A stretch of 64,000 bases of DNA from Dehalococcoidia bacterium (lineage in GTDB: Bacteria; Chloroflexota; Dehalococcoidia; SpSt-223): positions 810,128 to 874,127 of the forward strand of contig BPIC01000001.1 in assembly GCA_026003895.1 (NCBI GenBank), in the 5' to 3' direction. How positions within the stretch are numbered: the first letter of the stretch is position 1; the number at the start of each line of letters is the position of its first letter. Shown here in pieces: positions 46,230 to 55,227 of the stretch. Made by a program: the position numbers and the translations under genes. The notes under the pieces were generated by a model, which saw only the letters and a list, made by a program, of their open reading frames with translations, made no database searches and was not told the origin of the DNA.

Positions 46230-47113
46230 GCCGTGAGGAGCGCGTCGAGCGCCGGGTCGAGTTCGGCGGGAGCGACGCCCCCTTCATACTTGTCGACCAC
46301 GACGCCCGCGGCGTTGACGAGGAAGATCCAGGGCTCGCTTGGCAAGTTCCACTCGGCGATCGCTGGTGCGAGCGTCGGCGGCTGGGCGTCTTGATAGATC
46401 TCCACGTGAATCCAATTGAGCCGGTCACCGAGCCGCTGCCGCGCCTTCAAAATGTGTTCGAGGTTCGGTCCGCAGGTCGCCGACGCGCAAAAACCGGGGC
46501 TGCCGAGCATGATGAGCGCCGGTTTGCCGGCCGCAAGCGCGTCCATCACCGTCAGGTCGTGCAGAGGGTCGCCCGGCTTCGCGGTGCACAGCTTGTCGAG
46601 CGGTTTGTCGGCAAGCGTCGCTTGGCGGGTGGCTGGCGGACGCGCCCCGATGGCTGGCGTCTTGCTCGTCTCATTGACGGTAAAGGCGACCCGGCTCACC
46701 TGCTCCTGACCGCCGGGCAGCGTCGCGATGACCTCCAGCCCCCACGCTCCCGCTTCGTCGAATTCGCCTCGCGTGACGTAAATTCCTCGTTCGCCCGGAC
46801 CGATCACGTGATAGGCGGCAGTCGTTTCCGATTTCAGTTCAGCGGTCGCCGACGTGCGCACCTTGTAGAAGCGAACCACATTCCGTGCGTTGGGGATGAG
46901 GCGATTTTCGGAGTCGAGCAAGGCGAGGACAAAGCGGTTCTTGCCCACTGCCAGATCGCTGTTTGGCACCGCCACCGTGAGTGGCTGCCCGGTCCGCGGT
47001 TGAACGAGCGGACTCGCGGGCGCGGTTGGCGCGCAGGCCGCGGCAAGGAGGCCGAACCCGCCGGCGAGGAGGCCCCGCCTCCCGACCGGACGCTCGAACA
47101 ATGAACGGGTCAT
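46226..47113 (-). CDS. Tat-exported lipoprotein with thioredoxin-like fold
   Basis: 295 residues. Leader with Arg12-Arg13 in VGRRGLLAGG and a lipobox ending at Cys27 (LLAAAC): a twin-arginine lipoprotein. A beta-sandwich region (residues 35-150) is followed by a thioredoxin-like domain: PALIMLGSPGFCASATCGPN, i.e. two Cys separated by four residues rather than the CxxC of thioredoxins, and EWNLPSEPWIFLVNAAGVVV with the usual cis-Pro region. The spacing resembles SCO/DUF-type or metallochaperone proteins. ATG 47113 was chosen as the natural start of the Tat signal. Downstream gene overlaps by 4 bp. Confidence 0.78.
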   Translation of the reverse strand: MTRSLFERPVGRRGLLAGGFGLLAAACAPTAPASPLVQPRTGQPLTVAVPNSDLAVGKNRFVLALLDSENRLIPNARNVVRFYKVRTSATAELKSETTAAYHVIGPGERGIYVTRGEFDEAGAWGLEVIATLPGGQEQVSRVAFTVNETSKTPAIGARPPATRQATLADKPLDKLCTAKPGDPLHDLTVMDALAAGKPALIMLGSPGFCASATCGPNLEHILKARQRLGDRLNWIHVEIYQDAQPPTLAPAIAEWNLPSEPWIFLVNAAGVVVDKYEGGVAPAELDPALDALLTA

Positions 47114-47187
47114 CACCTGAAGTGTAGCTGCGATGCGCTGGCGAGACGAGGATTGCCTCCCTACCGGCCAGGGCGGCTCGGTGTGCA

Positions 47188-47961
47188 TCATTCGTCATGG
47201 TCGGGCGGGACGGGAAAGCGGCCGTCGCGGGCCGCTCGCAAGATTGCTTTCACTTCATGGGACAGATGGCTTTCTTCGATCGCCCAGTCGAGAAAGTCGG
47301 GTTCGTCCCGAGCAACCGCGGCAAGCGGCTCGCCACGGTAGAGTTGGCCAAATTGAATGACCGCGACCCCATTCTCCCATCGCAGCCGGCCCTGCGAGTC
47401 GATCCATTCCCGCGGTTTGCAGAGGTCGGCCAGCGCACCGACGTCGTCGCTGAGCTCGTCGCCATACCGGTCGAGCTGGGCTTCGAGCAGCTCGGGCAAG
47501 AGCCGGGCGGCAGCGGCGGCGTCGCCGTCGTGGTCCCGGCCGAGGTAGAAGCGCACCGCACGGGCGAGGGTGTGCGGTTCCATCTGCCGGAAGATGATGA
47601 GCAAGTCGATAACCCGTGGTCGCTCGAATGGCACGCCGGCGCGAGCGAACTCGGCTTCCAAGAGCGGGAGGTCGAAGCGGGCGATGTTGTAGCCCGCGAG
47701 GTCACACCCGCTGAGCCAGGCGGCGAGGCTCTTGGCGATCTGACGAAATGTCGGCTGACCGACAACATCGTCGTCCGTGATCCCGTGCACCGCCGTCGCT
47801 TCCGGCGGGATCGCGACCCCAGGATTGAGCAGCCGACTACGCTCCTCACGGCTGCCGTCGGGCTGCACTTTGACCGCCGCGATCTGGACAATCCGATCGC
47901 TGTCGACGTCCAGCCCGGTGGTCGCGACCTTCAAGAAAACTAAGGGGCGATCGAGTTTCAC
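47188..47961 (-). CDS. DEDD exonuclease-fold protein with substituted first catalytic motif
   Basis: 257 residues. N-terminal DnaQ/RNase T-type fold, but the first motif, normally FxDxETTG, reads VFLKVATTGLD: Lys11 and Ala13 replace the catalytic Asp and Glu. Later motifs remain: GYNIARFDLPLLE (ExoII Asp) and HDGDAAAAARLLPELL (ExoIII-like). C-terminus (about 180-250) carries a small domain WENGVAVIQFGQLYRGEPL and PDFLDWAIEESHLSHEVK, as found after exonuclease domains in several bacterial proteins. The GTG at 47961 fits the domain start. Probably not a nuclease; perhaps a DNA/RNA-end binder or regulatory partner. Confidence 0.78.
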   Translation of the reverse strand: MKLDRPLVFLKVATTGLDVDSDRIVQIAAVKVQPDGSREERSRLLNPGVAIPPEATAVHGITDDDVVGQPTFRQIAKSLAAWLSGCDLAGYNIARFDLPLLEAEFARAGVPFERPRVIDLLIIFRQMEPHTLARAVRFYLGRDHDGDAAAAARLLPELLEAQLDRYGDELSDDVGALADLCKPREWIDSQGRLRWENGVAVIQFGQLYRGEPLAAVARDEPDFLDWAIEESHLSHEVKAILRAARDGRFPVPPDHDE

Positions 47962-48369
47962 ACCAGCAGAATAGGGCGGGCCGGCGATCCTGTCGACCTG
48001 CCTCGAATGCGGTCGACGATCAAGCCGTCCGCGCGGCGCACCCCGTCGACTGCTCGCCGAGCGTTGCCGCGTCGCGGCCGGCGCTGGCGCGAGGCACGCT
48101 GCCGTGATGTCGATGCCGCGTTGGCGATTGGGCGGCCCGCCGTTGAACGCTTGCCGCCGCAACATCGTCGGTGGTCAGGCTGGATACAGACCGGTGCGCT
48201 TCGTCGAGCGGCGTCCATCACGCTGTCGACACCCTGACGAGCCGCACCGGAATGCCGCCGGTGGCCTGCCCGCCATGTCAGCACCCTGCGTGGACGAGGT
48301 TCGCGGCGAGCCTGTCCGCGGTGCGCTCTGCCCTCGCTCCTCGGGGGAGGTGGAGCTGCAGGGGGATCC
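47962..48369. other. Intergenic region, about 400 bp
   Basis: Upstream of the exonuclease-like gene and downstream of the methyltransferase. High GC, no gene with a supportable start, no RNA recognised. Must contain the promoter of the exonuclease-like gene, but I see no clear boxes. Confidence 0.4.
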
Positions 48370-49335
48370 TTACGGCTTCATTCCCGTGATCACCATGCAG
48401 TCCCACGCGCCGCCGGGATAACCAGGCGCGATCTGCTGCCAGCCGTTGATCCGATTGATGTTTACGAAGCCCATGCCGCGCAGGTGCTGCTCGAGGTTCA
48501 GCTTCATGTACTCCGAGAGGAACGGCTCGGGGCCTTTGGCACGCTGGACGCGCGCTTGCCGCGCTTCTTCCGTCTCGTCGTAGATGACGTCGATACAGGA
48601 AAAGCGGCCACCTGGGCGAAGCAATCGCTTCATCTCGGCAACGATCTTTTGGGCTTCCGGCTGCGGTTGCTCGTGGAGGACATAGCTCTCGTTGACGATG
48701 TCGAAGGCGTTATCCGGAAAGCTCGTTGCCCCGGCGTGTTGCGCATAGAAGGCGATGTTCTTCAGTCCTCGCCGCGCTGCCCAACCTCGGGCAAAGCGGA
48801 CGAAATGCGACCCGAGATCGATGCCAATCACTTCGGCGTCCGGGAAGAGTTCAGCGAGGGCGATGGTCGATGGACCGACGCCGCAGCCCATATCGAGGAT
48901 CCGCTTCGGTCGCTCGTGGGCGTAAATCCGCTCAAACAGCGGCTTGACCCGTTCGGGTTGGGTGAAGGTGAAGTAGTTGTTGCCGACGTAATAGGTGCGC
49001 ACCCATTTCGGGTCCCAGAGGGGCGTAAAGTGAATCGGCGTTTTCAGCCAGTGCATCGGCCGTTCGAACGGCGGTGCGCCCGGCGGCAGGACGTCCGAAT
49101 CGTCGGCAGGTCCATCGAACGACGGCATTCCATTTACCCACTCCATCAGGAGCGGGATGGCGCGCCGAGCGTCGGTCCAAACCATGCGCATGAGCCACTG
49201 CTCGTAGGGCGTCTCCTCGCTGTAGACATTCTCGTGTGTGATGACCGGCTTCTCTGGAGGATGCTCGAGATCAACGGCTGCCAAACGGGCGCGCCCTGCC
49301 TCTTCTTGAGGACCGCGAAACTCGGTAGTGGCCAT
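48370..49335 (-). CDS. Class I SAM-dependent methyltransferase
   Basis: 321 residues. N-terminal 110 residues include ETPYEQWLMRMVWTDARRAI and FTPLWDPKWVRTYYVGNN, then motif I ILDMGCGVGPSTIALAE, VIGIDLGSHFVRFARG, FDIVNESYVLHEQ and LLRPGGRFSCIDV. It resembles the larger enzyme at 44352 in the order of motifs and in the N-terminal extension, so both may modify similar small molecules. ATG 49335 is set by AGGGAGAGGAT; the frame open to 50085 overlaps the surface-protein gene and is not coding. A palindrome and TATAAT lie upstream. Confidence 0.85.
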   Translation of the reverse strand: MATTEFRGPQEEAGRARLAAVDLEHPPEKPVITHENVYSEETPYEQWLMRMVWTDARRAIPLLMEWVNGMPSFDGPADDSDVLPPGAPPFERPMHWLKTPIHFTPLWDPKWVRTYYVGNNYFTFTQPERVKPLFERIYAHERPKRILDMGCGVGPSTIALAELFPDAEVIGIDLGSHFVRFARGWAARRGLKNIAFYAQHAGATSFPDNAFDIVNESYVLHEQPQPEAQKIVAEMKRLLRPGGRFSCIDVIYDETEEARQARVQRAKGPEPFLSEYMKLNLEQHLRGMGFVNINRINGWQQIAPGYPGGAWDCMVITGMKP

Positions 49336-49343
49336 ATCCTCTC

Positions 49344-49381
49344 CCTGTCGATCCACTCGCAATCGACAGGTGGAGATTATA
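49344..49381 (-). promoter_or_regulatory. TATAAT box plus perfect palindrome before the methyltransferase gene
   Basis: A consensus TATAAT (minus strand, 49376-49381) is followed by CCTGTCGAT, 9 bases, ATCGACAGG (49344-49370), which ends 8 bases before the start codon and touches the ribosome site. It can be an operator over the transcription start, or an RNA hairpin hiding the ribosome site. No clear -35. Confidence 0.55.
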
Positions 49382-49526
49382 GAAAATATCGGGGCGGAAC
49401 GCCTGCGTTCGTGGTGCAGGCAGTCGCCGCCGTTCATCGCCGTCAGACGCGCCGGATCGGGCTGGCCCCGCCGTTGCTCAGCCGTCGCAGCGCAAGCGAG
49501 CGCGGGAAGCCGGCGCTGCCTTGGCT

Positions 49527-51135
49527 TCAGAGGACGTCGAGCGATCCGGTTGAGCAGGAGATGCCGTTCACGAGGAATCGGAATTGGAAGTGTTGCCCGG
49601 CTTGGGTCGGGGTGACGTGCCACGTCCAGATCGTGCCACGGCCGCCGGGGGCTGCGCCAACGAACTGCGGGTTGAACGGCCCGGCGAGTGAGACGTTCGT
49701 TGGACCACCGCTGCCAGTCACCGTCACCGTCGTCAACTGACCGACACGCGAAGGACTCGGGAAGAACGCGAACTGGGCGTCCGCTGGGCAACCGCCAGCA
49801 GGCGGCGGCGTCGGCGGGATGTAGCCGCCGCCGACATTCAAGAACCCGGTGGCACAGGGAATCCCATTCACGGTGTAGCGGAACTGGAACTGTTGGCCCG
49901 CTTGCGTCGGCACCACGTGCCACGTGTAATCGGTTCCGCCGGGACCGGCTCCGATGAAGGTCGGGTTGAAGGGACCGGCCATGCCTACGTTGGCGTTGCG
50001 CACCGCGTTTGACACCATGATTGTCACCGGTTGGCCGACCGCGGCGATCGAAGGGAAGAAATTCATCCGCTCCTGACCGGTGCAACCGCTGACCGGCTCA
50101 CCGCCCGGCGACACGTTCACCGTCAACTGGGCGCACGGCTGCCCACCGACGCTAAACGTGAAGGGATAGGCGCCCGGCTGACCAAGCGTAACGCTGTAGT
50201 TCCAGACGGTTCCCTTTCCCGCCGCACCAATGCCGGTGAGCTGCGGGTTGCCGGGCCCGGTCAGCGCCACGTTCGTCGACGGCCGAGAAGAGGTCGCCTG
50301 AAACGGTGATCGGACTGGTTGTCGTCGGGTTCGGCGGGATGACCGCGAGCGTCTCGTCGCCGTTGCAGGCGCTGGCTGGGGTCGGCGTCACCGGTGGCGG
50401 CGTGTGCCCTGGCGGCAGCGGCGTTGTCGCCCAGCCGGGATAGAGCCCCGCCTCTTTGCCGAGGTCGCCTCCGTTCGCCAGAACGACCTGTCCAGCCGCT
50501 GCCCACGGAACGGTGACCTTCCATTGCTGGAACACCACGCGCTGTGCCCGAATCACGAACACGTTGCCAAAATCTTGGGCACTCATCGGCAAGCCATAGA
50601 AGAGCACGGGGTCGTTCTTGCTGAAGTAGACCTGACGGATCGCCGGGTTCTGATCGAGGATGGCTTCGTGCCGCTGAACGACCTGCGGCCAGGCCAATCC
50701 GCGATCGTCCGACCAGTCGCGTGGCGGCGGCACCTGACGAGTCTCCTGCAGCCACTGGTCGCGGCCGGCATGGTGCAGCTCGTCTAGTACGTTGACGAAC
50801 CAGACCTGTCCGCCTTGGTCCGGACGCCACTGAAACACAACTTTTTGGAATGCTTGGACGGTGAAGCCGTTCCACTGAAAGCGATGCGAGACCGGATAGC
50901 CGACCTCGTCGACGCCGCCGTAGCGCTGGAACCACGTCCAAAACGGGATGCCCTCGTTGTCGGTGACACTGTAACCGGTCTGACCGCCGCCGCCCTGCCC
51001 GTTCGCCTGACTGAAAAACCAGCCCCCCGGAATCGGGAAATCGTTTGGCGCCTGCGCCGTTGCTTGATGCCACGGCAACACGGCCGCTGCCAGCAGCGAG
51101 AGGAGAAGCAATGCCACAACGCGACGATGACTCAT
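49527..51135 (-). CDS. Secreted surface protein with GYPxS module and three Ig-like repeats (frameshifted)
   Basis: Frames 51135-50152 and 50270-49527 form one gene of about 535 residues when one base is removed near 50281-50284; SGDLFSA then continues as STNVALTGPG. Signal peptide ends about residue 28 (ATAQA). Residues 50-200 hold the module GYSVTDNEGIPFWTWFQRYG, VGYPVSHRFQWNGFTVQAF and QWRPDQGGQVWF, a family abundant in Chloroflexota. A Pro-rich linker leads to three repeats of 80-85 residues, each beginning with Cys and containing GPxNPxxxG and a second Cys near its end (QPCAQ, IPCAT, ISCST). Function probably adhesion or wall binding. ATG 51135 has GGAGG upstream. Confidence 0.75.
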
Positions 51136-51192
51136 GAGCGCCTCCGGGAACGCCGCCCCAACAGAACCGTTGGCAAGTGCGGCTCCGAACGA

Positions 51193-52411
51193 TCAGACGA
51201 TCTTCGGACGGGAAGGTTGCAGGGCGCGAACCAACGCTGACCCGACGATCGCCGCCGCTGCCACGAGCAGCAGCATCGGGATGTAGCTGCCCGTTGCGTC
51301 ATAGAGCAGCCCGCTGGCAACTGGCGCGAGCGCCGTCGCTCCGACGACGACGATCGCTAGGGCACCGCTGATGCTGGCATAGTGCATCGTGCCGAAACGC
51401 TCGACGATGAGCAGCGACCGGAGGGGGGAGCCCACTCCGCGCGTGATGCCGAACAGCACCGCGAAGATGACGGCGCCGGCCGCGCCCGGCACGAGCAGCC
51501 CGAGCACGCCCGCTGGCAGCAGCAGGAACACCCCCCGCCGCGATCGTCGCGGGCGCAAACCGCCCCCACCATGGCGCCAGCGCCAGTCGGCCGAAGGATG
51601 AGGCGGCCCCGACCAGTCCGCCGATGGTAGCGGCGAGCGCGGGATCGAGCGGGCGGGAGATCAACAGCGGAACGAGGTTCACAGTCAGGGCCGTTGTCGC
51701 GAGACTGACAAGGAAGAAGGCCGCCGCAAGTGCAGCGAAGGCCGGCTGGCTCACCGCTTCGCGCAGCGAGACGGCAGTCTCGCGGTGAGTGCTCGCCGCA
51801 GCGACCATTGCACCGTCTGGCTGGAGGCCAAGATCGGCCGGCCGCCGGCGCAGCACGAGGGCATGCAGCGGCACGGTGGACACCGCGAGGAGGACGGCAA
51901 GCGATGCCAGCGCTCCTCGCCACCCCTGAACGCTGACGAGCCAATCGCTCAACGGGAGAAAGATCGTGCTCGCGAATCCGGCGGCAAAGGTGAGCACTGT
52001 CAGCGCTTGGCCGCGCCGTCGCTCGAACCACACGGCAATAACCGCGAAGGCAGGTTCATAGAGAGTCGCTGCCATCGCGAGGCCGATTCCCGCCCAGATC
52101 AAATAGAACACCGGCAAGCTCTCTACCATCGACCAGGCCAGCACCATCGCACTGCCCACGATCGAGCCTGCCGTCATCAGCAGCCGCGCACCATGCCGAT
52201 CGATCCAGCGTCCGACGGGCACAGCCGCGACTCCGGTCACGAGCGCCCCGACGGATACGGCGCCGGTCAATTCGGCACGCGACCAGCCAAGGTCCCTTTC
52301 CATCGGGGTAACGAACACACCAAACGCGTAGGAAAGAACCCCCCACGAGATCGTCTCGCTGATCGCCAGCGCTCCGACGATGGTCCAACCGTAATAAGGT
52401 CGCGCGGCCAT
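51193..52411 (-). CDS. MFS transporter (frameshifted in a C6/G6 run)
   Basis: About 405 residues if one base is removed from the six-base run at 51531-51536; RFAPATIAAG then continues as VFLLLPAGVLGLLVPG. Twelve membrane helices, monocarboxylate/OFA-type: YYGWTIVGALAISETISWGVLSY at the N-terminus, PVGRWIDRHGARLLM (motif A of helix 2-3 loop) and GITRGVGSPLRSLLIVERFG in the second half. Substrate likely an organic anion. ATG 52411 chosen at the natural N-terminus. As deposited, the C-terminal 115 residues are out of frame. Confidence 0.8.
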
Positions 52412-52457
52412 CCGACAAGGATACCGGTGAGACGGCGCGTCAGTGGATGGCGACGTT

Positions 52458-52730
52458 CTACGGTGGCTCGCGAAGAAGTCCTGTGCCGATTGCGGCTTGC
52501 CCCGCGCCGCCCGCGACGAGGGCCACGAACCCGGCGTTCGCCCACTGGCACGTTCCCGCGACGATTGCAAGCAGGATGGCCGTTGCGATTGGCGGAGAGA
52601 GCGCGTAGAACAGCACTCGCCGTGGGGCCGGGTCAGCCACGAGGTGGGAGGCCGCGACGGAAACGGGGTACGCGGCGCTGGCAAAGGCGAGGAGCCCCAG
52701 CTCTGCGATCGGCTCCGCGCTGTGGACCAC
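52458..52730 (-). CDS. Small membrane protein, N-terminus uncertain
   Basis: 90 residues from a GTG start, with two or three hydrophobic segments (IAELGLLAFASAAYPV, LSPPIATAILLAIVAG). The same frame continues upstream as plausible protein (FIAQLLVNRVARSLARRPLR) to a stop at 52860. Removing one base near 52850 would link it to a TTG overlapping the stop of the preceding coiled-coil gene (TTGA), giving about 134 residues. This would be a sixth +1 shift in the window. Family not recognised. Confidence 0.4.
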   Translation of the reverse strand: MVHSAEPIAELGLLAFASAAYPVSVAASHLVADPAPRRVLFYALSPPIATAILLAIVAGTCQWANAGFVALVAGGAGQAAIGTGLLREPP

Positions 52731-52859
52731 CAGCCCAACGGCGAGCTCGCGGAGGATGCCTGCAGCGGTGAAGAACCGGTGGCGCAGGGGTCGTCGCGCC
52801 AGACTCCTCGCGACCCGGTTGACCAGCAGCTGGGCTATGAAACGTTCCCGTCGCGACGA

Positions 52860-53201
52860 TCAAGCCGTCGGCGGCGCGGGCGGCGGTGGAAGCTCCTCCG
52901 GCCGGACCATGACTTCGTGGTGGTCCGGGGTGGTGGACGATGAGGAAGCCTCCCGACTGCGCGTAAACTCGTTCAGGGCGGTCTCGATCTCGCGCAACGC
53001 TCGTTCAACCGCCGGCTTGGCCGCTTCCCAACGCTCGCCAATCTCGGCGCGGACCGCGGCCAACTGCCGCTTGGCTTCCTCGGCGGTCGCCGCAATTTCC
53101 GGTTCGTGCCGATCCACGAAGGCGCGAACCTGATTGGCTAGCCGATCGATCTCCGCCCCGACGCGACGGAGCTGTTCTTCAAACGATGGTGTCGGTTCCA
53201 T
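52860..53201 (-). CDS. Small coiled-coil protein, unknown function
   Basis: 113 residues. Residues 5-85 are a charged helix with heptad-like spacing (RRVGAEIDRLANQVRAFVD, AKRQLAAVRAEIGERWEAA), followed by a Ser/Thr-rich stretch and a proline tail (PEELPPPPAPP). Similar to small stress- or phasin-like helical proteins, but no family can be named. ATG 53201 is fixed by GGAGGGG just upstream. Confidence 0.6.
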   Translation of the reverse strand: MEPTPSFEEQLRRVGAEIDRLANQVRAFVDRHEPEIAATAEEAKRQLAAVRAEIGERWEAAKPAVERALREIETALNEFTRSREASSSSTTPDHHEVMVRPEELPPPPAPPTA

Positions 53202-53475
53202 GTTGGTCCCCTCCAGCAGGATGGTCCAACCGGAGTCTGTTCGAGGCAGGAACTCCGCGCCCGTGCCGATCGGCTCCCGGGAACCGGCCGGATGGTCCAA
53301 GCGTAATGAGAACGAGCGCACCTCGCGGAAAGTCGCGCTGACGCCGTTCCGTCGGCTGGTCCCGGATCACCCTCTTCCGTTCGGCAGGGCGGCCAAGCTC
53401 GTCCAGCGACACGACGGACTTACCGGGCGTTGCTGCGCTTGGGCGCCTCGGGCCGGCGCTGGCGCGACCGGCGCG
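53202..53475. other. Intergenic region, about 270 bp
   Basis: Between the asparaginase stop and the coiled-coil gene start, both on the minus strand. No gene or clear promoter seen. Confidence 0.4.
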
Positions 53476-54489
53476 CTAGCCGTTCCCCAGTATGCGCAAC
53501 GTGCGAGCCGGCCGGATCGCCCCGACTGGGGCGCCCTCCAGGTCGGAGAACCGGAGGACAGGACCGAACGCAGCCAACTTGGGCGGGAGGGACGTGTCGT
53601 CGAGCACGCCGAGCGCGAGGAGTGCTCCGATCGTCGCCGGACCGACAGCCCGCCCCGCCACGTCACCGTCGAGCACCTTGAGCGCCAAGCCTGTCCCGTC
53701 CGGTAGTCCGAGCGCGAAAAATCCTTCCGCGCCGCGCTTCGCCACCAGTCCGGGCACCGCTGCCATCAATGTGGTGTCGAGAAACCCGGAGCTGCCGCTC
53801 ACGAGCTCCGGATGGCGACGCATTGCCCTGCTGAGCCGATCGAGAGCCCCGGCGAACGGGCCGGTCGGCCGTCCAAGGAGCCCGAAGGCGCGCGCCATCG
53901 TCGCGACGGGGACGGCGTAGGCCGGTGCGTTACAGCCGTCGGTTCCCACCACGCGCGTCGCGTCGGGCCCGAGCGTCTCCTGGAGGGCATGCCGGATGGC
54001 TCGCTGCACCGGATGATCGGGACGGTGATAGCCTTCGAGCGGCGCATCGAGAAGGCGGGCGAGCGCCAGCATGCCGGCGTGCTTGCCCGAGCAATTGTGG
54101 GCAAGGGCGCTCGGCGACGCATCCGCGGGAGGATGCGCCCCCGGAAGCCGGCCTGGCAGTGCCATCCCGCACCGCAGCGCCTCTGGCGGCGCCCCAATCT
54201 TTTGGAGTAGGCCCGCGATGATGGCGAGGTGCGGGGCTTCGCCGGCGTGGCTGGCGCACACGACGGCGAGTTCTTCGTCAGTCAGGCCGAACCGCTCGAT
54301 ACCCCCGCCGGCGACGAGGGCCAACGCTTGAAATGGTTTCAGCGATGAGCGCGGGTAGGTCACGAGCCACGGGTCGCCGACTGAACGGATCGTGCCGTCC
54401 GGCCGGCTGACGACGAGGACACCGGCGTGAACACTTTCCACGATGCGTCCTCGAATCACTTCGACGAGGCGGGCCACCGGTCGATCCAA
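53476..54489 (-). CDS. L-asparaginase, Rhizobium etli type II (class 3) family
   Basis: 337 residues of the Asparaginase_II family (PF06089), unrelated to E. coli AnsA/AnsB. Catalytic features can be placed: Ser48-x-x-Lys51 in RSSLKP, Ser80 in VCASHAGE, and the zinc-site residues Cys133 and Lys136 in HNCSGKHAG and Cys186 in GTDGCNAP, all at almost the positions known in the R. etli enzyme. It hydrolyses asparagine to aspartate and ammonia. Start ATG at 54489; the next gene upstream ends 1 bp away, so they are cotranscribed. No signal peptide, hence cytosolic. Confidence 0.9.
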   Translation of the reverse strand: MDRPVARLVEVIRGRIVESVHAGVLVVSRPDGTIRSVGDPWLVTYPRSSLKPFQALALVAGGGIERFGLTDEELAVVCASHAGEAPHLAIIAGLLQKIGAPPEALRCGMALPGRLPGAHPPADASPSALAHNCSGKHAGMLALARLLDAPLEGYHRPDHPVQRAIRHALQETLGPDATRVVGTDGCNAPAYAVPVATMARAFGLLGRPTGPFAGALDRLSRAMRRHPELVSGSSGFLDTTLMAAVPGLVAKRGAEGFFALGLPDGTGLALKVLDGDVAGRAVGPATIGALLALGVLDDTSLPPKLAAFGPVLRFSDLEGAPVGAIRPARTLRILGNG

Positions 54490-54490
54490 A

Positions 54491-55102
54491 TCATGGGGTG
54501 AGCGGCGTTGGCAGCGAGCTCAGCGTTCGGACCGCGCCAGAGAAGCTCCGTCGCTCGAGTGACTCCAGCATCGGAAGCAGATCGTCTGCGAGCGGGGGCG
54601 GCTGCGCCGTTGCAGCGTCTTGATACTCGCTGACCAGCAGAAACGTTGTCTCGTCCGCACGTAAAAAGCGAGAGGCGACCGCGCCTGGCATCTCCATAAA
54701 CCGGTCCTGTGTCGCGCGGGCGGCGATCCGAAACGGCTCGACGAGGGAAGCCGGGACTGTCCAGACGCTCAAACGAACAAAGGTGCTCTCATAGGCAAAG
54801 TTATCGATGTCGCGAATGACCTCTGCCCAGAGGCGCCGGAACGTTCCAGGAATGATTGGCTCCGCGAGCGCCCGACGTGTCTCCTCCGGGATTGCCGCGT
54901 ACAACCGGTCGAACTCGGCGCGGTCTCGGTACCGGACGAGGGTGAGAAGGTGGTCCGGGTCGGCATCGTTGATGGTGAGCCGAAAGAACATCACCCGCTC
55001 GCGATGTGCAGCGAGACCTCGCCAAGAACGTTCAGCCAACGCGAGGACGGCCGGCCCTTCGCCGCGACGGACCCTCCGCTCCTCGACTAGATAGATGCTC
55101 AT
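54491..55102 (-). CDS. Double ferredoxin-fold (ABM/NIPSNAP-like) protein
   Basis: 203 residues. Begins MSIYLVEERRVRRGEGPAVL and has two similar halves: VMFFRLTINDADPDHLLTLV-type strand plus helix, then FVRLSVWTVPASLVEPFRIA and TTFLLVSEYQDAATA. This looks like a fused pair of dimeric alpha/beta-barrel domains. No catalytic residue identified. ATG 55102 fits; the stop is one base before asparaginase. Confidence 0.6.
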   Translation of the reverse strand: MSIYLVEERRVRRGEGPAVLALAERSWRGLAAHRERVMFFRLTINDADPDHLLTLVRYRDRAEFDRLYAAIPEETRRALAEPIIPGTFRRLWAEVIRDIDNFAYESTFVRLSVWTVPASLVEPFRIAARATQDRFMEMPGAVASRFLRADETTFLLVSEYQDAATAQPPPLADDLLPMLESLERRSFSGAVRTLSSLPTPLTP

Positions 55103-55227
55103 CGGTGACCGCCCACCGGCAGCCATGAGAAGTGATCGTCCGCCATGAGGCCATCGTAGCGGACACCGCACCCGTCCTGCCCCTAGTTCTGATCCGAGGT
55201 TCGTTTGCGGTGGAATGGTGTTGTCGC

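Noticed and set aside
45516..46394. 292-residue plus-strand open frame
   Set aside because: Overlaps two convincing minus-strand genes; no ribosome site or recognisable motif.
48007..52863. Similar words (gatcaagccgtc) at 48021 and 52857
   Set aside because: Match is too short and lies in unrelated contexts; no repeat extends from it.
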